Shown here piece after piece: positions 9,201-15,645 of a stretch of DNA of 24,066 nt. This stretch comes from Euryarchaeota archaeon UBA105 (GTDB lineage: Archaea > Thermoplasmatota > Poseidoniia > Poseidoniales > Thalassarchaeaceae), in NCBI GenBank assembly GCA_002496905.1, contig DALV01000028.1, positions 8,364 to 32,429 on the forward strand, read 5' to 3'. Every line of letters starts with the position of its first letter. Position 1 is the first letter of the stretch. Under the pieces are notes generated by a model. That model made no database searches, was not told where the DNA came from, and was given only the letters and a program-made list of their open reading frames with translations. The position numbers and the translations under genes are program-made.

Positions 9201-11154
9201 TGAATTTTTAGTCAACAAGTGGGATGTTTGCATGTGGAGTGAAGATCTATACGATATGTCACTAAATCTCGAACCGACTGAAACTGGCTACGTTACGATT
9301 CAACCGGATCAATCGATAGAAGTGGAAATGAATCTACGTCCAATACAAATTCCCGGCGAGGTTGACATAGTTACAATCGATGTTGAGGGTACACTTGATC
9401 TATGGGACATTACAGCAGGATTTGGAGATAATTATCAATCTTCAACCTCGATTGCAGAGGGCACTTTGGAAGAGGTCAACTTACTAATTCGAGCGCCCGA
9501 TATTCGTCTAGTGAACGATGATCAGTCCTTTGATGTTATAGTAAAGGTTCAATCCACTTCAGACCAGTTTGCAAATGCTGAACAATTGGTAAGAATCAAT
9601 CTAGTAAATGGTCACGATTGGAATGACGACGACCAAGATGGAATCTTGGATGAGCATGATCTATGTCAATTCGGTGAGAGTGGCTGGGAATCAACAGCCA
9701 TGACTGATTACGATGGAGATGGCTGTAGAGACCAAACAGAGGACCTCGATGACGATAATGATGGATTCGAGGATACTCTAGATGAATGCCCGACCGGCAT
9801 GATGAATCCAGATAGAATCGACGCAGATTTAGATGGTTGTGATGATAATCTAGAAGATACTGATATCGATGGCGACTTGGTACCAAACCACGAAGACCTA
9901 TGTCCAGATGGTGCACAATACTGGAATACATTCTCAATCGATCACGATGGTGATGGTTGCCGAGATATGGATGAAGATGATAACGACGATAACGATCCAT
10001 ATCTCGATGTTTACGATAACTGTCCAACAGGAGTAATTGGTTGGACCGGAGCGGCTTACGACCACGATTCAGATGGCTGTCAAGACCACGAGGAAGACTT
10101 AGACGACGATAATGATGGAGTTCTAGATAGAGAGGATTCCTGTCCATATGGAATGCTAGATTGGACCTCTAATCTGATTAGTGACCAAGATGGAGATGGC
10201 TGTAATGATGTATACGAAGACGCCGACGTTGATGACGACGGAGTACTCGACATCGAGGATTCTTGCACGTCAGGAAAATTCGCATGGGAATCTACAGCTC
10301 TGAATGATTGGGACGGCGACGGTTGTCATGATGCAGAGGAAGATGAAGACGACGATAACGACGGCTTCCTAGACTCTGAAGACTCCTGTATTCGAAGTAC
10401 GACACCAAACCTAGTTGATGCAGATATGGATGGTTGTGATGACCGTGGAGAAGATACAGATTTGGATAACGACGGTATATCCTCTTCTGAGGATAATTGT
10501 GAAATTAATCCGAATCCAGGCTGGGTATCATCCCTCAATTCAGACCGAGACAGAGATGGTTGTGCTGATGCAACCGAAGATCTCGACGATGACGGCGACG
10601 GAGTACTCGACGTCGATGATGCATGCCCTATCAGCACTCGAATTACAATCGATCATGATAGCGATGGATGTATGGACGAATACGATCTTGATGATGATAA
10701 TGACGGAGTTCCTGATACTAGAGATCAGTGTGCACATGGAATAATCGCTTGGATTTCTACAAAGGAAACAGATGTCGATGGCGACGGATGTCAAGATTCC
10801 TCGGAAGACAAATCGTTACCGCGAGGAATTGTTCAGACGATTACCGATTCTCCGGTTCTGATGGCTGCAATTTCTGGCTTAGCTCTAATCGTACTATTGG
10901 GGGCTGTTCTACAGAACCGCTCACAGCGCCGAGGTCAAGATGGAATCAGGGATGATACGAGAGATGTCATGGATTCAATGAAAGATGAAGACAAATTATG
11001 GGCAGTCAAGACAGAAGCCATACAGATACCATCTAAGGCCGAAGTCGAAGATGATAGCAAATACCTAAGATTAGTCGAAACCGGCTATTCCCCTGAAGTC
11101 GCGAGAGCAATCGTTGCTTCAGAGGATGCAATGAGAAAACAGTCTGAGGAGTGA
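6292..11154 (+). CDS. Giant membrane-anchored surface protein: propeller-like, VWA, jelly-roll and Asp-rich Ca2+-type repeats
   Basis: From ATG 6292 the protein is 1620 residues. An N-terminal hydrophobic segment (about 22-42, LAATLALLMLSALLAPSLLA) is a signal peptide. Four propeller-like blades follow, each with a core like RIHLVWIE, RAHIVWEV or VHVVWVD. A VWA-type domain starts with the MIDAS motif D290-S-S-G-S, with a possible further metal Asp near 450. Residues about 555-690 form a MAM/jelly-roll-like domain ending DSAWIDNVQLP, then two more blades (NIHIVWID, SIHITWFE). From about 1109 to 1509 there are ten-odd thrombospondin-3-like units. One TM helix (about 1520-1540, LMAAISGLALIVLLGAVL) and a 75-residue cytoplasmic tail end the protein. 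It is probably an adhesin or polymer-binding protein. The GTG at 6205 overlaps the ABC-F stop and was not chosen. Confidence 0.88.
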   Translation: MVGSPTPALSAENNRIEIKQTQLAATLALLMLSALLAPSLLAASGEPEELANEPTRFPTANGTIDDSDAQTLLTNLNANNPIDVMGVMDDSNRIHLVWIENTSTPLLRYALIQISTGVDTVLISTTQVGGSNASSLSGPSMVIDSQGRAHIVWEVTDTDILYTLLDPSEDDLDGSSGDIQNMTIASHTIADGSGTRNSPDIAVDSYDAVHVVWVDTYDPQGLYFGSPLIYYCMLSHDANNGFQVLINSTMVTPALGHRGNPAISIGANNTAVIVWEDTRGSIVEYVGLLDSSGSMTTEWADMCAVFYGGVLTTGENFAGIKPMLEAANITVLETLYTLSGNMHNANQHSNCANAITTGDDGSNGPRSTYLGQNTTDTTGGIRPLTEVMFNGSALSIPSDWGYNSEMWGPGSTWACESWRDASGSMPGNPATLADHEWNPNATKLVIPVSDEGPFGGSPALQLDDAQSVREAHDACLQAGVIPVAVAGTLAYGPSTPGGFNDTHVRHHMMNLVQCPNWGNIGVYDRNCDGTSIRNTSAGGELFYYPTEELTEFYGDFEVGYIANGWSHSGASSWSAQSNRVIEGNYTAQSGTIGNSQHSTLEYAGAMASGILSFNYSVSSEANYDYLLFCIDNPNCSRSSFTSAWSGESNGTYTATVSPGYHTYTWKYVKDHTVSHGNDSAWIDNVQLPIASYTEEMNNMVSAIINITTGSGATNTFLTVLNPYSILSNPRSTWSVGDSGHTIDESTGQYQEDIGPDTDWYWREDGGGWDTVGHLVLVNDTQISQGHGWALNPDVNVDDDGNIHIVWIDGRSEFPSKDGPSQLHYMQLDLDRQGELDGEPNGLVLSEVSTVKDTAVLSSNLIWGANPRVDFDRDDSIHITWFETGAMADSDVVELRWTRIQSPVMNGFEELPLNRYLSQAYSVVNTRTITSSSDNLMGIFGSEFDASAQPIVKFAWPERTIAWTANDCTDDEFLVNKWDVCMWSEDLYDMSLNLEPTETGYVTIQPDQSIEVEMNLRPIQIPGEVDIVTIDVEGTLDLWDITAGFGDNYQSSTSIAEGTLEEVNLLIRAPDIRLVNDDQSFDVIVKVQSTSDQFANAEQLVRINLVNGHDWNDDDQDGILDEHDLCQFGESGWESTAMTDYDGDGCRDQTEDLDDDNDGFEDTLDECPTGMMNPDRIDADLDGCDDNLEDTDIDGDLVPNHEDLCPDGAQYWNTFSIDHDGDGCRDMDEDDNDDNDPYLDVYDNCPTGVIGWTGAAYDHDSDGCQDHEEDLDDDNDGVLDREDSCPYGMLDWTSNLISDQDGDGCNDVYEDADVDDDGVLDIEDSCTSGKFAWESTALNDWDGDGCHDAEEDEDDDNDGFLDSEDSCIRSTTPNLVDADMDGCDDRGEDTDLDNDGISSSEDNCEINPNPGWVSSLNSDRDRDGCADATEDLDDDGDGVLDVDDACPISTRITIDHDSDGCMDEYDLDDDNDGVPDTRDQCAHGIIAWISTKETDVDGDGCQDSSEDKSLPRGIVQTITDSPVLMAAISGLALIVLLGAVLQNRSQRRGQDGIRDDTRDVMDSMKDEDKLWAVKTEAIQIPSKAEVEDDSKYLRLVETGYSPEVARAIVASEDAMRKQSEE
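9613..10818 (+). repeat. Array of about ten degenerate Asp-rich Ca2+-binding repeats
   Basis: This stretch of the surface-protein gene encodes a half unit followed by repeats of roughly 36-42 residues. Each has the pattern DxDxDGCxDxxEDxDxDxDGxxDxxDxC, e.g. YDGDGCRDQTEDLDDDNDGF. Every complete unit has two cysteines at fixed positions, pointing to one disulfide per unit. The pattern resembles thrombospondin type 3 repeats, which bind many Ca2+ ions and stiffen in their presence. The DNA is a degenerate repeat of about 110-125 bases rich in GATGACGA-type runs; units are diverged, so recent duplication is not evident. Confidence 0.88.
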
Positions 11155-11174
11155 TTTCCCATGACCGAGGGTTT

Positions 11175-11199
11175 GGATGGCATTTCGCCATCCTTTCCC
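11175..11199 (+). terminator. Stem-loop terminator candidate after the surface-protein gene
   Basis: GGATGGC at 11175-11181 and GCCATCC at 11187-11193 form a perfect 7-bp stem with a 5-base loop, followed by TTTCCCT. It lies 20 bases after the surface-protein stop. The following T-tract is short, so it may also act as a structured leader of the next gene. Confidence 0.45.
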
Positions 11200-11245
11200 T
11201 CGCAACCAGTATTGAGCACCTTGAAAACGCCAAGGGGGGACTGAG

Positions 11246-11260
11246 GGTTGCGAGGCAACC
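11246..11260 (+). promoter_or_regulatory. Hairpin just upstream of the HTH_10 regulator start
   Basis: GGTTGC (11246-11251) and GCAACC (11255-11260) form a perfect 6-bp stem with a 3-base GAG loop ending two bases before ATG 11263. If transcribed, it would occupy the ribosome-entry region; as DNA it is an operator-sized palindrome. Confidence 0.4.
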
Positions 11261-11262
11261 AC

Positions 11263-11916
11263 ATGAGAGCGGTCAGAGTAGAGTGCGCTTTCTCTGCAAT
11301 CGAGGATGACTCTAGAGCCCAAGCAGGCTTGCAGTGTATTTCCTGGGACTTCCGTTCCATGCTTGGGATGATAGATGGAAATCTGCGAATAATGGTCGAA
11401 TGTATCACCATCGATGGGAATTGTCCTCGTGAAGGGTATTATGTCGATGGAATCCGTATTGTGCAAATCCTCGAAGAGTGGCAATCTGACATTCTAACTC
11501 ACCATCTTGTAGTCCTAGAATTTTCATCTGACTTCGTTGGTCATTACTTCCACGATGGGGATTTGGCTATTCTTGCAGGCTCAAACTTCACAGCGAATGG
11601 TTTGGTATTGCAAATCGCAGGCCGCCATGAATCAATGGTTCGCTTCTTATCGGATATCAGAACCAAGATTTCAGTCGAGCGCGTTACCTCAGCGAAGGGC
11701 TCGGAAGGTTTGGTCCAGAAGGGTCCTACTTTGCAACAACACCGAGTCGTCCGACTCGCCCATGAAAGTGGATGGTATGAGGTGCCAAAGAGAACCTCAA
11801 TTCGTGACCTGGCGGACAAATTGGGTCTTTCCAAGTCAACAGTTGCAGAGCAATTAGTCAAGGCTGAGGGCGAGATAGTTGCGAGTTTCCTAGACACATC
11901 CTTAGATTCTGAATGA
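11263..11916 (+). CDS. HTH_10 (bacterio-opsin activator type) transcription regulator
   Basis: The 217-residue protein ends in a textbook HTH_10 domain (residues about 157-206): LQQHRVVRLAHESGWYEVPK followed by TSIRDLADKLGLSKSTVAEQ, the helix-turn-helix that recognises DNA. This family contains haloarchaeal Bat and many euryarchaeal regulators. The N-terminal 150 residues (VRVECAFSAIEDDS.., LRIMVECITIDGNC..) look like the poorly characterised alpha/beta region usual in this family and presumably sense a signal. ATG 11263 is preferred over TTG 11248, which lies inside the hairpin. Position after the surface-protein gene suggests it could control that gene, but no sequence evidence proves it. 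Confidence 0.85.
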   Translation: MRAVRVECAFSAIEDDSRAQAGLQCISWDFRSMLGMIDGNLRIMVECITIDGNCPREGYYVDGIRIVQILEEWQSDILTHHLVVLEFSSDFVGHYFHDGDLAILAGSNFTANGLVLQIAGRHESMVRFLSDIRTKISVERVTSAKGSEGLVQKGPTLQQHRVVRLAHESGWYEVPKRTSIRDLADKLGLSKSTVAEQLVKAEGEIVASFLDTSLDSE

Positions 11917-11974
11917 TGCTTGAAATACGGATATTCATAGGTGGGAAAACACTCGCTTAATTCGAGACGGTACA

Positions 11975-12406
11975 ATGAGTAAGATCCCCGCTGTCAAACT
12001 ACAGCAATTAATGGGTCTTGATGAGTATGAATTGACCTTAGCCATCGATAGGGTAGCGAGCGAGTTGGGTATCACAGCAGAAGAGGTTCAATTAGAACTG
12101 GATTCGGTAGACTCTGGTTCTTCTTCAAACCAAATTGAATCACCTCCACTTGTAGAACCACCAAAACGTAAATCGATATTTTCACGGAATAAATCCACCT
12201 CAGGAGAAGATTCTCCAACCTTTGTATCGGACGTATCAAAATTCAGAGTATCTTACGATCCAAGCCATGAAGGAAAAAAAAGACAGAAACAAGTCAATCA
12301 GGCAATTGTCTGCACTAATTGTTCTTCGCCGCTCGGTATTCCAAATATTCGACCGATTAAGGTGACCTGCCCTTCGTGCGGGGTTGAGACAACTTACGAG
12401 AGTTAG
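11975..12406 (+). CDS. Uncharacterised protein with C-terminal zinc ribbon
   Basis: The function is not recognised. The 143-residue protein has an N-terminal helical segment (LQQLMGLDEYELTLAIDRVA, residues about 9-45). A low-complexity Ser/Pro/Lys-rich linker follows, then a C-terminal zinc ribbon with C113-x2-C116 and C132-x2-C135. No TM segment is seen. Such a helix-linker-ribbon layout occurs in nucleic-acid or protein adaptor factors of archaea, but no family name can be given. It converges on the DUF373 gene, the stop codons overlapping by four bases (12403-12406). A small CTCG/CGAG hairpin lies in the 58-base gap before it. Confidence 0.75.
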   Translation: MSKIPAVKLQQLMGLDEYELTLAIDRVASELGITAEEVQLELDSVDSGSSSNQIESPPLVEPPKRKSIFSRNKSTSGEDSPTFVSDVSKFRVSYDPSHEGKKRQKQVNQAIVCTNCSSPLGIPNIRPIKVTCPSCGVETTYES

Positions 12407-13581
12407 ATGCCCCAGTAGCGATTGCTACCGTCATCGTCTGTTTCCGCAGTAACCGAATCAATTGCAGTCTTCAAAAGATAGTAGAATACAATCGCGATAA
12501 TTGGGAAAAACCAGGTGTCTGATACATTCCCCGCAGTAATGTCGTAACCCTCACCACCTAACTCAGCTAATGCGACCTCAATAACAGCCTTTGTAATCGA
12601 ATAAACCACCGCTCCAAGTCCTACCAGTATCAAACTTTGACCTGTGAATGATCCTTCCTTCCAACGGAGAACACCAAGGGACAGAACGAATGAAAAAGCC
12701 GCGACTAGAATCCATGTTAATGCTTGATCAATTGCAATGACCCATACTGCAAAATCTCGATTTACTTCGTTCAAATCAAAATTGTCGATTCGAACGAATG
12801 TGTCTAGTACATAGGCGTTTAATTCCGTAGGATCGCCGTAGAAAACCGAATAGAAAGTTAGGATTGAAAACAGTACTGAAACGATGGATAATCCCCACAA
12901 CAAAGAAGACCAAATTCCCCCAGTTGCACTTTCTCTCATATCTATCATTAGTCGTTCCAATTGGTGTTCCCAGCCCAATCCCTTAGCAAGAATCCAGATT
13001 CCAATAATCAATGGCATGGCCCCGATTAGAACAGCGCCATTTGGTAGAATCAAGCCCAGTCCAAAGATTATCAAAAACAAAGCTGCAGGAACGAGTAATC
13101 GGGCCCTCCAACGAGGGTCTTCGATTGCCTTTGCCACGTAATAGTAAGTACTCTCAATTCCCTTTGATTGCCTCACAATAATTTTCTCAACGTGATCGAC
13201 CCTTACTCTAGATGTTAGGATTGGTAGTGATGCTTCATCATCTGCACCATCGGTGACTAACACGGCCGTATCCGGTTGAAATTCCTGAATCACTTCGTCG
13301 AGTTGGCTAGCGATCGCTCGGTCTGAACGAGGGCCAACTCGGACATCACCGGTCAGAATTGCAATTTCGATTTCATCTTCGCCATCATTCCTCTCACTCA
13401 AACGGTCGTGATGATGGAGAGCGCCAAGAATGGCGTTTGTATCCGACTCTTCTGGGTCAGCAATACCTAGTTTTAGGGCCGCAGTCAAGGTCGCTTTACG
13501 ACCGATTACTGGCCCTCTAATTCCGGCCTTAACTCCGAGATCATTGTCTCTGTCGATGGTGATAACGAGTGTCCGCACCAT
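12403..13581 (-). CDS. DUF373 family membrane protein
   Basis: The protein opens MVRTLVITIDRDNDLGVKAG with the Asp-rich start typical of the archaeal DUF373 family (COG2237). A soluble Rossmann-like domain of about 160 residues (IAILTGDVRVG, AVLVTDGADDEASLPIL) follows, then several TM helices, the first near LLVPAALFLIIFGLGLIL, others near LLWGLSIVSVLFSILTFY and ILVAAFSFVLSLGVL. Function is unknown. From ATG 13581 it is 392 residues. An ATG at 13623 adds 14 residues and overlaps the priL stop as TAATG, which would suit coupled translation, but the family normally starts at the MVRTLV strand. It is co-directional with priL. Confidence 0.87.
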   Translation of the reverse strand: MVRTLVITIDRDNDLGVKAGIRGPVIGRKATLTAALKLGIADPEESDTNAILGALHHHDRLSERNDGEDEIEIAILTGDVRVGPRSDRAIASQLDEVIQEFQPDTAVLVTDGADDEASLPILTSRVRVDHVEKIIVRQSKGIESTYYYVAKAIEDPRWRARLLVPAALFLIIFGLGLILPNGAVLIGAMPLIIGIWILAKGLGWEHQLERLMIDMRESATGGIWSSLLWGLSIVSVLFSILTFYSVFYGDPTELNAYVLDTFVRIDNFDLNEVNRDFAVWVIAIDQALTWILVAAFSFVLSLGVLRWKEGSFTGQSLILVGLGAVVYSITKAVIEVALAELGGEGYDITAGNVSDTWFFPIIAIVFYYLLKTAIDSVTAETDDDGSNRYWGI

Positions 13582-13622
13582 ACTGGAAGCCTCCGTTGCG
13601 AAGTGCAATGAGGCCTTCCCCA

Positions 13623-14816
13623 TTATGAAGAATCGGCAGGATTGTTTGTTTCAGACGCACCTTCGGTGCGTTCTGGAGGTTCTTCGGTCTCCGATGAACG
13701 ACCTTCATCTTGGTATCGCCTTCGTTGCTTGGCTCTGAGATATTTCAGCGGATGGTTCATCCACTCTTGATCACATAAACGATCGTCTCCCGGATTAACT
13801 GGGCAGCGAGCACCAGTCTTCAGTGCAGAGCATCCGTGAGGTGTGTATTGGTGTTCGTAGATGTGGCCGACTTGGTATGATGTGGTCTCTGCATTGTAGT
13901 CTGGGGCGCTTTCGAAAAATGAGCAGGTAATTTCTGGCGTATGCCCCATAGCCCTTGACATTGCGGCCAGGAAGACTCGTCCTGTGTGATTGACATTGAT
14001 ACCTTGACTCAATTCAGCTACTGCAGATTCGAAGCAAGGCGGCCAATCCTCGCGGACGGCCGCCGTCATTGGCATCTCGGCGCTAACCCTTTCAGAGAGT
14101 AGGCCGAGAATTCGGTCGACCGGATCAGCAAAAAGACCCGCGAATGCATCATCCATCTTGTCCATGCGATTGGTACAATCCTCTGTCAAAGATTGTCTAA
14201 CTCGCTCCTTCAATAGACGCGCAGTGCGCTGTTGACTATTCTCTCCGCTGGCTGGATCCATCTGAACCCAGCCTTCTTTCACCGGCCGGTTTACCAATCG
14301 CCAATATCCGCCGGTTATTTTTGGACAAAGTTCCAAGAAATCTACCATTGGAACGTGATAGATAATTTCGGTCGTACCCGCAACTGCCTCGCTGCGAATA
14401 TCCGAGAGATAGGTACGAGCGATAATTTCGAAGTGATTCGCGTCCATTCCAAAGAGTTGGTCGGCACGACTAGATTCACCTTCCACCCAGCGATTTAGCA
14501 GACGTTCTTCGAAGGAAGCACAGACGACTAGCATGGCATGTAGAAATGATAGAGCCTCGGTCATTCGGCCTACATCTGAAGAGAGGTCGACGGTAGTAGT
14601 CGAGTCAACTCCTTCCTTGTGAACTACCGACTCAACCAAGCGCAAACTTCCACGCCGTCTGATATCTTCTAGCCAAGGCTCTTCGATAAGCCCTTCAACA
14701 GAAATTCCATTGCCATTTAGTTGGTTACGAATGAAATTTCGACTCTGTGGCAGGAAGGGGTAGCGCGCTAATACAGACTCATCTTCGATGGCCGGTGGAG
14801 TGAGCGGCATTGGCAT
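13623..14816 (-). CDS. priL: DNA primase large subunit PriL
   Basis: PriL is the non-catalytic, iron-sulfur subunit of archaeal/eukaryotic primase and regulates primer start and length with PriS. The 397-residue protein has an N-terminal helical domain (LARYPFLPQSRNFIRNQL) and a C-terminal Fe-S region. Its cysteines lie at 261 (PPCFESAVAELSQG), 298, 329 (YTPHGCSALK), 338 (ARCPVNPG) and 348 (RLCDQEW), followed by the hallmark HPLKYL. Four of these (261, 329, 338, 348) fit the cluster ligands and C298 is extra. The tail after residue 365 is acidic, Ser/Glu/Thr-rich and probably disordered. A second ATG two codons in (14810) is possible. The small catalytic subunit is not in the window. Confidence 0.9.
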   Translation of the reverse strand: MPMPLTPPAIEDESVLARYPFLPQSRNFIRNQLNGNGISVEGLIEEPWLEDIRRRGSLRLVESVVHKEGVDSTTTVDLSSDVGRMTEALSFLHAMLVVCASFEERLLNRWVEGESSRADQLFGMDANHFEIIARTYLSDIRSEAVAGTTEIIYHVPMVDFLELCPKITGGYWRLVNRPVKEGWVQMDPASGENSQQRTARLLKERVRQSLTEDCTNRMDKMDDAFAGLFADPVDRILGLLSERVSAEMPMTAAVREDWPPCFESAVAELSQGINVNHTGRVFLAAMSRAMGHTPEITCSFFESAPDYNAETTSYQVGHIYEHQYTPHGCSALKTGARCPVNPGDDRLCDQEWMNHPLKYLRAKQRRRYQDEGRSSETEEPPERTEGASETNNPADSS

Positions 14817-14826
14817 TGTAAGTCAC

Positions 14827-14833
14827 AATATAT
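14827..14833 (+). promoter_or_regulatory. TATA box upstream of mptE-like gene
   Basis: AATATAT lies in the short divergent region between priL and the mptE-like gene, about 55 bases before ATG 14884. A TSS about 25 bases downstream would give a leader of some 27 bases, long enough to contain the GGAG at 14871-14874. It sits only about 11 bases before the priL start, so priL needs another promoter. Confidence 0.45.
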
Positions 14834-14870
14834 CGAGAGGGTATTTCAAGACTTACCGAATCCTTCCACT

Positions 14871-14874
14871 GGAG
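14871..14874 (+). promoter_or_regulatory. Shine-Dalgarno site supporting ATG 14884
   Basis: GGAG ends nine bases before ATG 14884. This decides the start against the in-frame ATG at 14788, which lies within priL, upstream of the TATA box. Confidence 0.45.
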
Positions 14875-14883
14875 AAGTGTCTG

Positions 14884-15642
14884 ATGCAGACTAAACCCAC
14901 CGACCTTAATCCAGTTGACGAGCGCTTGCTCGAACTCCAGGATGAGGTACGCGATCACTTCGGTTGGGAACTACAAGCGGATGTAGATAGCGCCCTTTCT
15001 TTGGTTGCCAATGTAGATGATTTAGAGATTGAATCTTGGTCGAAACCTTGGAGAGCCAAAACAGTCGCATCCTTGCATAGAAGGTTGGTCCTTCGAGATA
15101 CCAAGGTTGCTATTTTGGGCGCGGCGATAACTACTGATGAAATCGAACAAGTTTTGCAAAGCAACTGCCTAATGATTGCCGCCGACGGTTCTTGCGGTGT
15201 ACTAGACAAGCTACCTAATTCAGTATCAGAACGTGCTTGGTCGCGTTTGGTTTGTATCGTTAGCGACGCGGATGGTGGAGATGGTACAATCGCGGCCGTC
15301 AAGCGGGGTGTTCCGGTAATTTTGCACGCGCATGGAGATAATTCAGAATCATGGTCTAAATTGTTAGAATTGGCAAGTACTCAACGCTCTCCTCCACCGA
15401 TTGTACTGACTCATCAAACGCCAGAATCGATTGAAGGAATGCACAATCCTGGAGGCTTCACTGATGGCGACCGAGCTGTGTGTTTCGCTCGAGCGTTGGG
15501 AGTCGAAAGAGACAACATCTTACTTCTTGGAACTCGAACAGATATAGTAGGGGAGTGGTCAGGAGCTACCGACCCCAAACGCAAATTGGTCAAACTTCAG
15601 TGGATGGCTGAAGTTCTACAACACTTAGGTTTCCTAGTCTGA
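14884..15642 (+). CDS. MptE-like 6-hydroxymethyl-7,8-dihydropterin pyrophosphokinase (DUF115)
   Basis: Characterised archaeal members activate 6-hydroxymethyl-7,8-dihydropterin with ATP for tetrahydromethanopterin or folate synthesis, replacing bacterial FolK. The 252-residue protein has the family's strand-loop blocks: VAILGAAITTDEIEQVL, LMIAADGS near residue 100, CIVSDADGGDGTIAAVKRG near 130, ILHAHGDNSESW near 147 and NPGGFTDGDRAVCFARALG near 190. Asp residues in SDADGG and the HAHGDN motif bind Mg-ATP. It ends three bases before the end of the oppositely oriented PolD gene. The family is clear; the exact pterin product is inferred. Confidence 0.85.
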   Translation: MQTKPTDLNPVDERLLELQDEVRDHFGWELQADVDSALSLVANVDDLEIESWSKPWRAKTVASLHRRLVLRDTKVAILGAAITTDEIEQVLQSNCLMIAADGSCGVLDKLPNSVSERAWSRLVCIVSDADGGDGTIAAVKRGVPVILHAHGDNSESWSKLLELASTQRSPPPIVLTHQTPESIEGMHNPGGFTDGDRAVCFARALGVERDNILLLGTRTDIVGEWSGATDPKRKLVKLQWMAEVLQHLGFLV

Positions 15643-15645
15643 AAA

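Noticed and set aside
9596..10794. Several long open frames on the opposite strand and in frame +2 through the Asp-rich repeats
   Set aside because: They are by-products of the repetitive GAT/GAC/GAA codon pattern, with low-complexity Ser- or His/Leu/Arg-rich translations and no start signals.
11161..11244. 27-codon ORF starting MTEGLDGISPSFPSQP
   Set aside because: Not listed as a gene because it runs over a hairpin and has no ribosome site; kept only as part of the leader observation.
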